Part shown: positions 28,137 to 36,121 of the stretch, in pieces
Position numbering within the stretch: position 1 is the first letter of the stretch
Layout: the number at the start of each line of letters is the position of its first letter
Source of the DNA: JAVSMW01 sp032027005
Lineage (GTDB): Bacteria > Bacillota > Thermincolia > Thermincolales > UBA2595
Assembly (NCBI GenBank): GCA_032027005.1
Contig: JAVSMW010000003.1
Location: forward strand, 124,001 to 188,000
Direction of reading: 5' to 3'
Length of the DNA: 64,000 nt
The notes under the pieces: generated by a model
What the model was told of the DNA's origin: nothing
What the model saw: only the letters and a program-made list of their open reading frames with translations
The model's database searches: none
Program-made: the position numbers and the translations under genes

Positions 28137-28282
28137 TGTTATCTACCTTTCTGTTTTACTGGTAAAAAACCAGCCGTCCAAGTAAAATGGCTAGTCATAG
28201 TTATTATATTTGATTTTGCCACTTATGTAAAGACAGATGCGCAAATCTTGATCCGTGAAGTCGGACTTAAAAGGTTTCATTG

Positions 28283-29020
28283 TTAACAGCATCTATTATT
28301 ACAAACATTTTGGATAAACTCAAACACTTGGTCAAAGGTATAGGCAATATTAATATTATCACCTTTGATTTCCGGTCTTTTTATTATTACAACAGGAATC
28401 TTTAAATTTAAGGCAGCCGAAATTTTATTATCGGTTCCGCCGGCATTCCCACTGTCTTTAGTCACAATTACCGAGGCATTATACATTTTAAATGTGGCTT
28501 TGTTTATTTCCCTGGAGAAGGGGCCCTGCATAGCCACTATGTTTTTGGGAGCTATCCCCAGGGCCTGCACCTTTTCAATGACCTGGGGGTCAGGCAGGAC
28601 CCGGACAACTATGCGCTTACCACCCATATGTGGATGCTTGACAAATAAATCCAGATTATAGCTGCCCGTTGTTAAAAAAATTGTGTTACCTAATTCAGCA
28701 GCTTTAAGAGCAGCTTCTTCCCATGAGTAGACAGGATAAAGCAGCGGGCTGTCCGGTAATTCAACTTCCCGCCTGGCCAGCCTGATATATGGGATTTGGT
28801 TCTCATGGCATAAACTTTGGGCGTGTTTTGAGCCCCCGCCGGGAAAGGGCTGAGAAGCGTCCAGCAGCAGTTGGACTACCCTGCTGTTGAACAACTTATC
28901 CAGATTCTCCCTGGCCCCGGATTTCTCCATTGACCCCATAGCATATACATCAAAACCCTTTGCTGCAAGCAAGGAACTTATTTCTCTCCCTTCTCGCGTC
29001 CCTGATAGTACAATTATCAT
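28283..29020 (-). CDS. cobK: Precorrin-6A/cobalt-precorrin-6A reductase
   Basis: 245 aa from ATG 29020 ('MIIVLSGTREGREIS', the usual family start). The frame runs up to 29050 inside the end of cbiO. It reduces (cobalt-)precorrin-6A with NAD(P)H in corrin-ring synthesis. Other landmarks: 'LLLDASQPFPGG' (the usual DATHPFA-like motif is drifted), 'IFLTTGSYNL', 'MQGPFSREIN', 'VTKDSGNAGGTDNKI'. Last gene of the cobalt operon, overlapping cbiO by about 70 nt. Confidence 0.85.
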   Translation of the reverse strand: MIIVLSGTREGREISSLLAAKGFDVYAMGSMEKSGARENLDKLFNSRVVQLLLDASQPFPGGGSKHAQSLCHENQIPYIRLARREVELPDSPLLYPVYSWEEAALKAAELGNTIFLTTGSYNLDLFVKHPHMGGKRIVVRVLPDPQVIEKVQALGIAPKNIVAMQGPFSREINKATFKMYNASVIVTKDSGNAGGTDNKISAALNLKIPVVIIKRPEIKGDNINIAYTFDQVFEFIQNVCNNRCC

Positions 29021-29882
29021 AGCCTTCCTGTTCTCCTCCATGTACTTCATGATTAAGCATTAAAGCAAAAAGTTCCTGTTTATCACGGGGTAACGGTGTT
29101 GTCTTGGACAAACACCCTTTTTTCGCAAATACATCATAAACATCAACCAGCCACGGTCTGTCAAGGTCAGCTTTATGGAGCAGAAGATCATCCCGGAATA
29201 CACTCGCCGGAGTTCCTTCCCCAATTACTCTGCCGCCGCTCAGGACAAAAACATAGTCAGCCCAGGAGTAGGCCAGATCCACATCATGGGTTGACATAAT
29301 CACAGTTGTACCATTCTGACTGATTTCATCAAACAACCGCACTGCCTGTTTGGCATGTTTCGGATCAAGCCAGGCAGTCGGCTCGTCACAAACCAGGACC
29401 TCTGGTTCCATGGCCAGGATTCCGGCAATGGTCACTCTTTTTTTCTGGCCATAGCTTAACATATGGGTAGGTTTATCCTTCAGTTCAGTAATTCCGGTGG
29501 CTTTCATGGCTTGCTCGACCCGTTCTCTGACCGTTTGTTCAGACAGGCCGATATTCAGCGGGCCAAAAGAAATCTCCTGGTAAACACTGGCTGAAAAAAG
29601 CTGGCTGTCCGGGTCCTGAAAGACAATCCCCACATTTTTCCGCAATTCCTGCAGGGCTTTTTTGTCATAACTGACAGCTTTCCCGTTATATCTTACTGTA
29701 CCACTTTTGGGTTTCAAAATACCATTCAAGTGTAAAAAAAGAGTGGACTTACCCGCTCCATTGGAGCCCAGGATAGCTATTTTCCGGCTTTTGGGAATCT
29801 TCAAACACATGTTTTGCAAAGCCTGGGTGCCATCGGGATAAAAATAGTTCAGATCTTCTGCCTCAATAATATAATCAGCCAA
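28950..29882 (-). CDS. cbiO: Cobalt ECF transporter ATPase CbiO
   Basis: 310 aa. Walker A GSNGAGKST (~37-45), Q-loop VFQDPDSQLF, signature LSYGQKKRV, Walker B VLVCDEPTAWLD, and H-loop STHD. TTG start with GGAGGTGGGG upstream, overlapping cbiQ by 8 nt. The C-terminal ~30 residues (from EVHGGEQEG) are beyond the usual end of the family and are encoded within the start region of cobK. Confidence 0.9.
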   Translation of the reverse strand: MADYIIEAEDLNYFYPDGTQALQNMCLKIPKSRKIAILGSNGAGKSTLFLHLNGILKPKSGTVRYNGKAVSYDKKALQELRKNVGIVFQDPDSQLFSASVYQEISFGPLNIGLSEQTVRERVEQAMKATGITELKDKPTHMLSYGQKKRVTIAGILAMEPEVLVCDEPTAWLDPKHAKQAVRLFDEISQNGTTVIMSTHDVDLAYSWADYVFVLSGGRVIGEGTPASVFRDDLLLHKADLDRPWLVDVYDVFAKKGCLSKTTPLPRDKQELFALMLNHEVHGGEQEGYDNCTIRDARRERNKFLACSKGF

Positions 29883-30666
29883 TTTTCCCCACCTCCAGTA
29901 AGATAGCTGCGATAACCAAAAACGATTCTACAAAAACAATCAGGATAATGTTTTTTACTGAAACAGAGTATTCAGGTGTTAATACATACAACTGTCCTGT
30001 ATAACCTCTGGAGGACAAGGCCGTGAATAGAGCCTCTGAACGATGGAGGGCTTTGACAAATAAGGCAGCCGTCAATTGTCCGAGAGATTTCATGGAATTT
30101 CCCACCGTAGCGTAACCCCAGCGGGAGGCCTGGCTGGTGTAAATATCACCAGCCGCAGTCAGCATGACAAAAATAAACCGGTATATTAAGTCAGTCAATT
30201 CTATAAAAAGAGCCGGAAACTTCAATTTCTTCATCACAGATGTAATTTCCACAGCTGGAGTGGTAAGGGAGAGAAAATAGAGGCAGGAAACAGCACCCAA
30301 TGATTTAAAAAACAACCCTCCCGCCGATGTCAGACCATTTTGGGTAATGCCCAAGGTTATTCCCGAGATGGTGATGCCTGTGAGCAGATCTGTTGCCAGG
30401 CCTCGGGTTGATATAGAAACAGCGATGGTCAGGACACTTATCAGCAAGAATGAGAAAGGGAGGCAAAGCAATTTGAAATACATTTTCAAAGGAATACCGG
30501 CAAGCCACACTATGGCAAATGCCATCAAAAGGATGACGAGACATGAGAGCACCGGCTGGGAAAAACCCAGGCACAAAAACATCGTCACAAAAGCAAAGGC
30601 GGCTTTTTCCATGGGATGAACCCGGCGTAAACGGTTGTTATAGGCGAAGCCGTCAATGTTCAGCAT
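29875..30666 (-). CDS. cbiQ: Cobalt ECF transporter T component CbiQ
   Basis: 263 aa from ATG 30666 (MLNIDGFAYNNRLRRVHP). Five or six membrane helices and the family's coupling motifs in the form 'ALHRSEALFTALSSRGY' (Ala-Arg-Gly type box that docks to CbiO). It overlaps the end of cbiN by 14 nt. A longer frame to 30762 lies inside cbiN and is unlikely to be used. Confidence 0.88.
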   Translation of the reverse strand: MLNIDGFAYNNRLRRVHPMEKAAFAFVTMFLCLGFSQPVLSCLVILLMAFAIVWLAGIPLKMYFKLLCLPFSFLLISVLTIAVSISTRGLATDLLTGITISGITLGITQNGLTSAGGLFFKSLGAVSCLYFLSLTTPAVEITSVMKKLKFPALFIELTDLIYRFIFVMLTAAGDIYTSQASRWGYATVGNSMKSLGQLTAALFVKALHRSEALFTALSSRGYTGQLYVLTPEYSVSVKNIILIVFVESFLVIAAILLEVGKIG

Positions 30667-30955
30667 GGGAGCTGCCTTCTTCTTTATCTTTATGTTTCTT
30701 ACCCCTGCTAAAACCGATGAAATAACCGACAAAACCGGCTCCCAGGGCAGCCTGTAAAGCAAAAAGGAGGCTCGCTATCTCACCGCTGGGCGGCTCCCAA
30801 ATGTAGGAAAACCATGGCTTAAAATCGGGGTTTATCTGTGTGATTAACTCCTGGGCCTTCCCATCAGCACCCCCGAATTCAGCCCCTTTTTGTACGACTA
30901 AGGGTATTATGGTCAAAATTACAACAATCCCAATCAGAATTAGATTTTTCTTCAT
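30653..30955 (-). CDS. cbiN: Cobalt transport protein CbiN
   Basis: 100 aa, usual length. Two membrane helices flank an extracytoplasmic loop with the family signature 'GGADGKAQELI' and 'PWF.Y.WEPPSGEIASLLFALQAALG'. An AAGGAGG site lies 7 nt before ATG. Between cbiM and cbiQ in the standard order. Confidence 0.9.
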   Translation of the reverse strand: MKKNLILIGIVVILTIIPLVVQKGAEFGGADGKAQELITQINPDFKPWFSYIWEPPSGEIASLLFALQAALGAGFVGYFIGFSRGKKHKDKEEGSSHAEH

Positions 30956-30958
30956 GAA

Positions 30959-31708
30959 TTAAACCTCCTTACTAAGAACTGCCAAATCCCGGAGTTCATG
31001 TTTGTTGTAAGCCGTTAAAATATTGAAAACCACTATAGTCAAAATTCCTTCACTAATAGCCAGGGGAATTTGGGTCACGGCAAAGACACCCATAAACTTG
31101 GTCAAGGATGCCATAACGCCGCCGACTGGGTCCGGAAAGGCCAAAGCCAGCTGAATCGAGGTAGTCACATAAGTAAGTAGGTTGCCGAGAGCGGCAGCCA
31201 GAAACACGGCCAGCCAAAGGGGTGCTCCCAGTTTTTTGGCAATCCGGTATACTCCATAGGAGATAATTGGTCCGACCACTCCCATGGAAAAGGTATTGGC
31301 CCCCAAGGTAGTTATCCCGCCATGAGCAAGGAGCAGGGCCTGAAATAAAAGCACGATGGTGCCCAGCACAGACATGGCCAGGGGTCCGAACATAATTGCC
31401 CCCAGCCCGACACCTGTGGGGTGAGAACAACTACCGGTAACCGACGGAAGCTTTAATGAGGACAAGACAAAGGCAAAGGCCCCGGCCAGACCCAGAAGCA
31501 TTTTCAGATTTGGGTGATGATGCAGGGTCTTCTGTATTGAACGCAGACCTAAGAATACGAAAGGAATAGCAGCTGCAAACCAGATCCCGGCCCAGCTCAT
31601 GGGCAAAAAGCCTTCCATTATGTGCATGGCATAAGCATTTTCCGGAATAATCAGCATTACACCAACCAAGTACATTATTATTAGAATAGTTTTTTCCTTG
31701 TTCTTCAT
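30959..31708 (-). CDS. cbiM: Cobalt transport protein CbiM
   Basis: 249 aa from ATG 31708 (GGGAGTG upstream; the TTG at 31723 overlaps this site). Signal sequence then the CbiM N-terminus 'MHIMEGFLP', whose free amine and His bind Co(II) after cleavage; here cleavage after 'YA' would expose MHIMEG. Further landmarks: 'LKLPSVTGSCSHPTGVGLGA', 'FGPLAM', 'LLLAHGGITTLGAN'. First gene of cbiMNQO-cobK, with a 0.5-0.7 kb leader holding a cobalamin riboswitch. Confidence 0.92.
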   Translation of the reverse strand: MKNKEKTILIIMYLVGVMLIIPENAYAMHIMEGFLPMSWAGIWFAAAIPFVFLGLRSIQKTLHHHPNLKMLLGLAGAFAFVLSSLKLPSVTGSCSHPTGVGLGAIMFGPLAMSVLGTIVLLFQALLLAHGGITTLGANTFSMGVVGPIISYGVYRIAKKLGAPLWLAVFLAAALGNLLTYVTTSIQLALAFPDPVGGVMASLTKFMGVFAVTQIPLAISEGILTIVVFNILTAYNKHELRDLAVLSKEV

Positions 31709-31810
31709 GAGATTCACTCCCAATTTTTAGTATCCTACCGGAAATTGTAGCCGTTTTTTTCAAGGCTAAGTGCCATGAATTTTTTGTCTTTTCTCTACCT
31801 TTTCTCAGTT

Positions 31811-31886
31811 TAGGCTCTCGGAGATGTCCGGGAAATCTGGAGCAATACCTTGCCAGATTCGCCGGCCCCTATTTCGAGAGCCTACT
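31811..31886 (-). ncRNA. Unassigned structured leader RNA 100 nt upstream of cbiM
   Basis: On the minus strand AGGCTCTCG pairs with CGAGAGCCT (outer 9-10 bp). Inside, CCGG pairs with CCGG and AATCTGG with CCAGATT, topped by a small loop. The internal loop (AAATAGGGG facing ACATCTC) is asymmetric and purine-rich. I cannot match it to a riboswitch class I know. Confidence 0.5.
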
Positions 31887-31899
31887 TTTAGCGGTAATT

Positions 31900-31922
31900 A
31901 AAAAACCGGTCAATCGACCGGG
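31900..31922 (-). terminator. Intrinsic terminator within the cbi leader
   Basis: On the minus strand, stem CCGGTC/GACCGG with loop GATT is followed by TTTTTAATT. It lies between the riboswitch and cbiM, so it is a candidate regulated terminator. Confidence 0.7.
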
Positions 31923-32136
31923 ATGGAATCAAAAAAGACATACCTAATCTGACCACCTCCCTGATAATTTGGCTGGGTGTCAGAACAGGCCGGCTGCTTG
32001 TTACCGAATCAATATGAATGTAAGTGAAAGGTATCCCAGATTACATTCACTCATCGGATTCCAGCATCTTTGGAAAACATTTAAGTTTTATCCCTCAGGA
32101 CAAAAACACCTATTCCATATTATGTAATTATGATAT

Positions 32137-32169
32137 CAAAATACCCTCTGCCCGATTGTGCAGAGGGTA
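32137..32169 (-). terminator. Terminator-like hairpin after the cobalamin riboswitch
   Basis: Stem ACCCTCTGC/GCAGAGGGT followed on the minus strand by ATTTTG. It is about 60 nt downstream of the aptamer, a suitable place for the expression platform. Confidence 0.65.
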
Positions 32170-32217
32170 AAGAAAACTAAGGTTCTCTTCCTCCCCATCC
32201 ATCGTGGGTCTAACGGC

Positions 32218-32378
32218 GAGTTCAAGCAAGCAGGTCTCCTGGCTCAAGATCATTGCCTGTTCTGCACCTTCCCGGAATCCCAGTGGTTTCAAGCAGACAG
32301 GCTCCCTCTTACAGTGGCGGGACCGCGCCGGATTTAAACCGGCTTCCCTTTTCAATCCTGGCATTTACCAGGATCACT
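32218..32378 (-). ncRNA. Cobalamin riboswitch
   Basis: On the minus strand the conserved blocks occur in order: GCCACTGTAA (32318-32309), then AGCCAGGAGACCTGC (the B12 box, 32244-32230), with CCCGCCACTG just before and the TGCAGAACAGG region between. It controls cbiMNQO-cobK, shutting the operon when adenosylcobalamin is plentiful. Confidence 0.92.
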
Positions 32379-32406
32379 TACTTCAGAATTATTCTTGTTT
32401 AGAAGT

Positions 32407-32435
32407 ATTATACATTAATTTTCCTAAGTTGTCTA
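32407..32435 (-). promoter_or_regulatory. Promoter of the cobalamin-riboswitch leader
   Basis: On the minus strand TAGACA (32435-32430), 17-nt spacer, TATAAT (32412-32407). It places the start about 30 nt before the aptamer. Confidence 0.75.
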
Positions 32436-32534
32436 GAAAATAAATTATGGAAAACCTTAGAAGACGTCGATGTGTTAATAAAAAAACGGAATTTGGGAAT
32501 ATTTAAAATTAAGATAAATTGGGAGGCTATAATA

Positions 32535-32987
32535 TTGGTTAAGGATAATATTACTCTAGGAACAATCGTAGGATTGGCGGGCACAATACCACAAATTTTG
32601 ATAAGCCTCATTGCTTATAAAATGGGCTACGCACAATATTTTTCATTTCAATTGTCAGCCGGTATTATTTTGGCAAAACCATTAGCAGGGGAGCCATTGG
32701 GCCTCTTGATGGGTGGATTTATCTGGGAACTCACAGGAGCAGTTCTGGGTATAATAATATTATTTCTTTTAATTAAAACAGGAACAGACTTTTGGTGGTT
32801 AAAGGGAATTCTTATTTCTACTTTTTTCATGTATACGGTAATATACGGATTTGCCTTTGACATTGGAAGTGCTAATGTTTTGCCTGAAGATATTGGCACA
32901 AATTTAACTGAAATGGCAGGAAATATTTTGTTTGGGCTTACCGGTGCTTTCCTGGCTGCCAGATGGGCGGACAGAGTTAATTTGTAA
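32535..32987 (+). CDS. Small integral membrane protein, unknown
   Basis: 150 aa with four predicted helices (TIVGLAGTIPQILISLIAY; LGLLMGGFIWELTGAVLG; ILISTFFMYTVIYGFAF; AGNILFGLTGAFLAARW). The Gly-rich layout recalls YqhR/DUF-type membrane proteins of Firmicutes but I cannot name a family with confidence. Start TTG 32535 is preferred because GGGAGG lies 8 nt upstream; the longer frame from ATG 32472 has no site. Confidence 0.55.
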   Translation: MVKDNITLGTIVGLAGTIPQILISLIAYKMGYAQYFSFQLSAGIILAKPLAGEPLGLLMGGFIWELTGAVLGIIILFLLIKTGTDFWWLKGILISTFFMYTVIYGFAFDIGSANVLPEDIGTNLTEMAGNILFGLTGAFLAARWADRVNL

Positions 32988-33036
32988 CATTAGCGGCATT
33001 CTCCCATACTATGTTAATTAGAAAGGGGAGATTATT

Positions 33037-33465
33037 ATGCCTACATTACCAGACGCCTCAATTAACGGTTCAATCGTCGGAGGAGGTACTTCCGCTTCCT
33101 TTGCAGCAGGTGCATCATGCTTTGGCGGGGAACCCTCCGGAAGTGTTCAAGGAAATATCCGGACTTTTACCGGACCGGGAACCAGTAATTTCACATTTAA
33201 TTCCAGCAATGCTTTTGTCGTTGTAACAGTCTTGACTCAAAATCTGCAGTTCGCACATGTAAAGTTTGACAACGTGACTATTAGGAGAGATGGAACCACG
33301 TTAACCAACCAGGGTGCCGCAATCCTGACAGCTACTAAGTTGAGTGATAACACCTGGTCAGGAGCCCTGACCCTTGTTGCGTCTCAAACCCAGCTGCAGG
33401 TAGCCGGTGTCTTTACAGGAGAGGTAGATGTTCTTAAACAAGTTCTTTGCAAACCTTTACTTTGA
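33037..33465 (+). CDS. Ser/Thr/Gly-rich beta-type protein, unknown
   Basis: 142 aa, no signal peptide or membrane helix. Alternating hydrophobic and polar residues (FAVVVTVLTQNLQ-like strands, 'TLVASQTQLQVAGVFTGEVDV') suggest a beta-sandwich. Only two cysteines. GGGGAG lies 8 nt before the ATG. Possibly a surface or spore-layer protein; that is a guess. A terminator follows, convergent with hgcB. Confidence 0.5.
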   Translation: MPTLPDASINGSIVGGGTSASFAAGASCFGGEPSGSVQGNIRTFTGPGTSNFTFNSSNAFVVVTVLTQNLQFAHVKFDNVTIRRDGTTLTNQGAAILTATKLSDNTWSGALTLVASQTQLQVAGVFTGEVDVLKQVLCKPLL

Positions 33466-33506
33466 TATTCTTTTCGTTAAATTGTAAAAGTCACCGATTA
33501 TCAAAG

Positions 33507-33558
33507 GGTCTGCTGCTTCACGAATTGGTGGTTTGTGAAACAGCAGCCCCTCTTTTTG
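33507..33558 (+). terminator. Terminator between convergent genes
   Basis: Stem GCTGCTTCAC with GTGAAACAGC (one mismatch), followed by CCCCTCTTTTT. Confidence 0.7.
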
Positions 33559-33570
33559 ACCACATTGGCC

Positions 33571-33843
33571 TTAACAATCACAATGGGGCTCACTACCAGT
33601 GAGCCAGCCTTTAACAATGGCGTAAGTTCACCCCACACCCGCTCTGACAGTTATCGCATCAAGCGAACAGTTTTGGGCGCAGGCTCCACATTCCATACAA
33701 TTATCCTTATCAATTATATTGGCTTTGCCTGCTTTAATCATAAAAACCTGGTGCGGGCAGACCTGAACGCACATGCCGCAGCCAATGCATTTATCCTTGT
33801 TTAACTTTAAAGTCACTACGTCTTTTAAATACTTAAGACTCAT
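33571..33843 (-). CDS. hgcB: HgcB, mercury-methylation ferredoxin, candidate selenoprotein
   Basis: 90 aa when the in-frame UGA at 33628-33630 (codon 72) is read through. Two [4Fe-4S] motifs, CIGCGMCVQVCPH and CMECGACAQNCSL, are followed by ITVRAGVG-U-TYAIVKG and the C-terminal CDC. In known HgcB the residue after 'GVG' is a conserved cysteine needed for methylation, so Sec replaces it exactly. Directly after UGA a perfect 8-bp hairpin GGCUCACU-GGU-AGUGAGCC forms a good bacterial SECIS candidate with GG in the loop. Without read-through the C-terminal cysteines would be lost. ATG 33843 has TAGGTG 7 nt upstream. It follows hgcA by 9 nt. HgcB is thought to reduce the HgcA corrinoid and to carry Hg(II) on its tail. 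Confidence 0.9.
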
Positions 33844-33852
33844 ACTTTTCAC

Positions 33853-34989
33853 CTACCCAAAATTTGATATAGTGTATGCCACTAATAGTCCGATCCCGGC
33901 AATGGAAGCTGCGACCACCAGAGGCACTGCAATGATGGTCTCTCTCAGGGTGCCCGAGAAAGATGTGTACGTGCTGGAACCGGTAAAATTCAGGGCCAGA
34001 TATGTGGATATTGAAAGAAGCAGCAAAAAGTTACCTATCAATATCAGATTGTTTCCGGAAAACATAAATATGCTGTGAAACTTAACATATACCAGCGCCC
34101 AAAGGGTCCCCAAAAATAAACCCTTTAAAGCAAAGGACCTAAAGGGAAGGTATGGCAGTAAGATCGGAACAAAAAAGGCACCCATGAGTAATGCCACAAG
34201 GTATGGAAGGAGATTGAAAAAGGTGTCTGTAACAATTTTAAAGTCAAAACCATGGTGATTAACTACATTAAAAACTGCTAAAAGAATGACCGGTATTAAC
34301 AAGAACTTCAGCCCAGGAACTATCTCCATAGGAGTCAGGACAAGCCTGTCTTTAAAATCAAATCTAACCTTTCGCATTTCATCGGTTACCTTCCCGCCAT
34401 TGACCAGAAATTCATTAATATCCTTGGCTCTTACGGGCCCAAAGATTACTTTAAAACCGGTGCTTTGCGTTACTTTTTGGCTGGCCACACCAGTTGCCCC
34501 AAGCTGGGGCAAGGTAATTTTCCGATGGGATACTACCTGTTCTAACTTAGTCTTTTTGATTCTGTTGATAAGCTCGCCGGTACCAAAAGTACCTTTACCG
34601 GCCGCACACCAAACATTAATCCCTTTTGTGTCAAGGACCAGAACCCATAAGTTTTGACCGGCCAATTCCCTGCGTAATGTATCAAAGGTTAGTTTGTAGT
34701 TGGCTGTAACAAGAACAGGCGCACTCTCATCGGGATGCCCTACAGCATAAAGCCCGGGTGAGACAGTATGGGTATAACGGTTAATGCCCCATCTCACTTT
34801 AAAATTACCATGATTATCCTGCGCAGTCAACACGGTGCTGATTTTCCGGACCTTACCGGCAGGGGTTTCTATTAACCCCTCAATCCACTCATGCTGCACA
34901 CCCTCATCATTATACAAGGCCTCATCGGTATCTGCCTCAGGCAGAAAGTCTTTCGGGCCTCAGCAGCTTGCTTGATTTTTGTCTATCAT
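33853..34989 (-). CDS. hgcA: HgcA, mercury-methylating corrinoid membrane protein, candidate selenoprotein
   Basis: 378 aa from ATG 34989, which has an ideal GGAGG at 8 nt. The in-frame UGA at 34960-34962 is codon 10: KNQASC-U-GPKDFLPE. The corrinoid-binding (CdhD-like) domain follows, with the HgcA hallmark NVWCAAGKGTFG (~124), whose cysteine is the lower ligand of cobalt. About five membrane helices occupy ~215-378. Transfers a methyl group from the corrinoid to Hg(II). After UGA, UCUGCC-UGA-GGCAGA forms a stem at ~15-29 nt, a suitable SECIS position. An alternative start downstream of UGA (TTG at 34917 region) has no ribosome site, so read-through is favoured. Followed by hgcB. Confidence 0.9.
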
Positions 34990-35079
34990 TGCTAAAACCT
35001 CCGGCAAATTTAAAGTCCAATCCTAGCACCCCCACCTCAGGTGAGACGGGGTTGATTTTAGTCATTTCCGGGATAGTCA

Positions 35080-35496
35080 TCAAAAAACTTTATTAACTAT
35101 TTGCTTAACAAAGATGCCAAAATCACCCAAGTTATCCTGAAGGATATTATAAATCTCCTGATCATCAACGGTATGATACAAGTGGACTAATCTGTTACGA
35201 AATTTAATCATTTTATTGAAGGTGTCCAAATCTACTTCTGCCAGATAGCCATTTTGCGTTAACAGCATTAAAGCTTCTGAACTTGTTTCCGGTGTCCTCC
35301 ACCTGTTCCGGGCCGCTATATGATTAGCCACATCAATCATTGCCTCAACATTAACCTGCAACAGGTGCTTAGCAGCCTCCACATTGCGGAAATCCTGCAG
35401 AAATTCTTTTGTACTGTAACCGGCTAATTGTCTAAGTTTGGCAGTATTCTTTTCAATGGCTTGAATTTTACTTCTAATCTTTACTCTATCTACCAT
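35080..35496 (-). CDS. HepT-like RNase toxin
   Basis: 138 aa. HEPN fold with the catalytic R-x(4)-H-x-Y motif present as RNRLVHLYHTVD near residue 110. AAGGAGG lies 9 nt before ATG 35496. It overlaps the end of the nucleotidyltransferase gene by 11 nt, the usual HepT/MntA arrangement. The toxin cleaves RNA until it is AMPylated on the motif tyrosine by MntA. Confidence 0.85.
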   Translation of the reverse strand: MVDRVKIRSKIQAIEKNTAKLRQLAGYSTKEFLQDFRNVEAAKHLLQVNVEAMIDVANHIAARNRWRTPETSSEALMLLTQNGYLAEVDLDTFNKMIKFRNRLVHLYHTVDDQEIYNILQDNLGDFGIFVKQIVNKVF

Positions 35497-35917
35497 TGGA
35501 GCAGGCCTCCTTAAGGGCTTCGTCATATTCCTTATAATAATAGTTCAGGTCGATGGCAAAATCCTGATACAAGCCTGTAACTTTTTCAATAAAATCACTA
35601 GTGGTTACATAATCCTTTTCGTAAACAATATTTCCTGCCTGGATGACTCGAAATTGAAGGTTCAAGGGTGCCTTGTTGAGATTTACCATATCTACCTTAT
35701 CGGTTTCAAGAAAAGCAGATAACTTAGCTAAAAAGTCAGCTTCATCAGTGATTCCAATTCGTTTATCAAATAAAACAGCAAAATCAATATCACTTAAGGT
35801 AGTCTGATACGTTGTGCCATAGGAACCAAACAAGAAAACAGAGAGTACATCCGGCATCTCCGCAAAGAAGGGCGGCAGAAGTTTTATTTTGTTATCGAGT
35901 TGTAATAAGCTCTTCAT
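35486..35917 (-). CDS. MntA-like nucleotidyltransferase antitoxin
   Basis: 143 aa. The minimal nucleotidyltransferase motif GSYGTTYQTTLSDIDFAV (~36-53: GSx10DxD) is intact. Members AMPylate the partner HepT. ATG 35917 has GGAGG at 7 nt; the frame extends to 35971 without a site. Upstream of the toxin gene. Confidence 0.85.
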   Translation of the reverse strand: MKSLLQLDNKIKLLPPFFAEMPDVLSVFLFGSYGTTYQTTLSDIDFAVLFDKRIGITDEADFLAKLSAFLETDKVDMVNLNKAPLNLQFRVIQAGNIVYEKDYVTTSDFIEKVTGLYQDFAIDLNYYYKEYDEALKEACSNGR

Positions 35918-36084
35918 TTTATTGCCTCCTTCAATCATCCTTATTCTAACAACTAATTTACTTCCAGTCAATGACAGGAAATTGTCGATTGCCCGGCCTG
36001 ACTTTCGGACATTATATTAGAAACTGCTACCTTAATATTATAACCCGCTTCCTGAAATTTCTTTTGGGCTTTCTCAACAAGCTG

Positions 36085-36105
36085 AAAAACGGCCCATATG
36101 GGCCG
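36085..36105 (-). terminator. Rho-independent terminator after the polyferredoxin gene
   Basis: Palindromic stem CGGCCCATATGGGCCG (36090-36105), followed on the minus strand by TTTTTC. Confidence 0.85.
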
Positions 36106-36121
36106 CTTCTCATTGTTATTA

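Noticed and set aside
31811..31886. Molybdenum-cofactor or other known riboswitch in the cbi leader
   Set aside because: The loops do not match conserved nucleotides of any class I can recall, so it is left unassigned.
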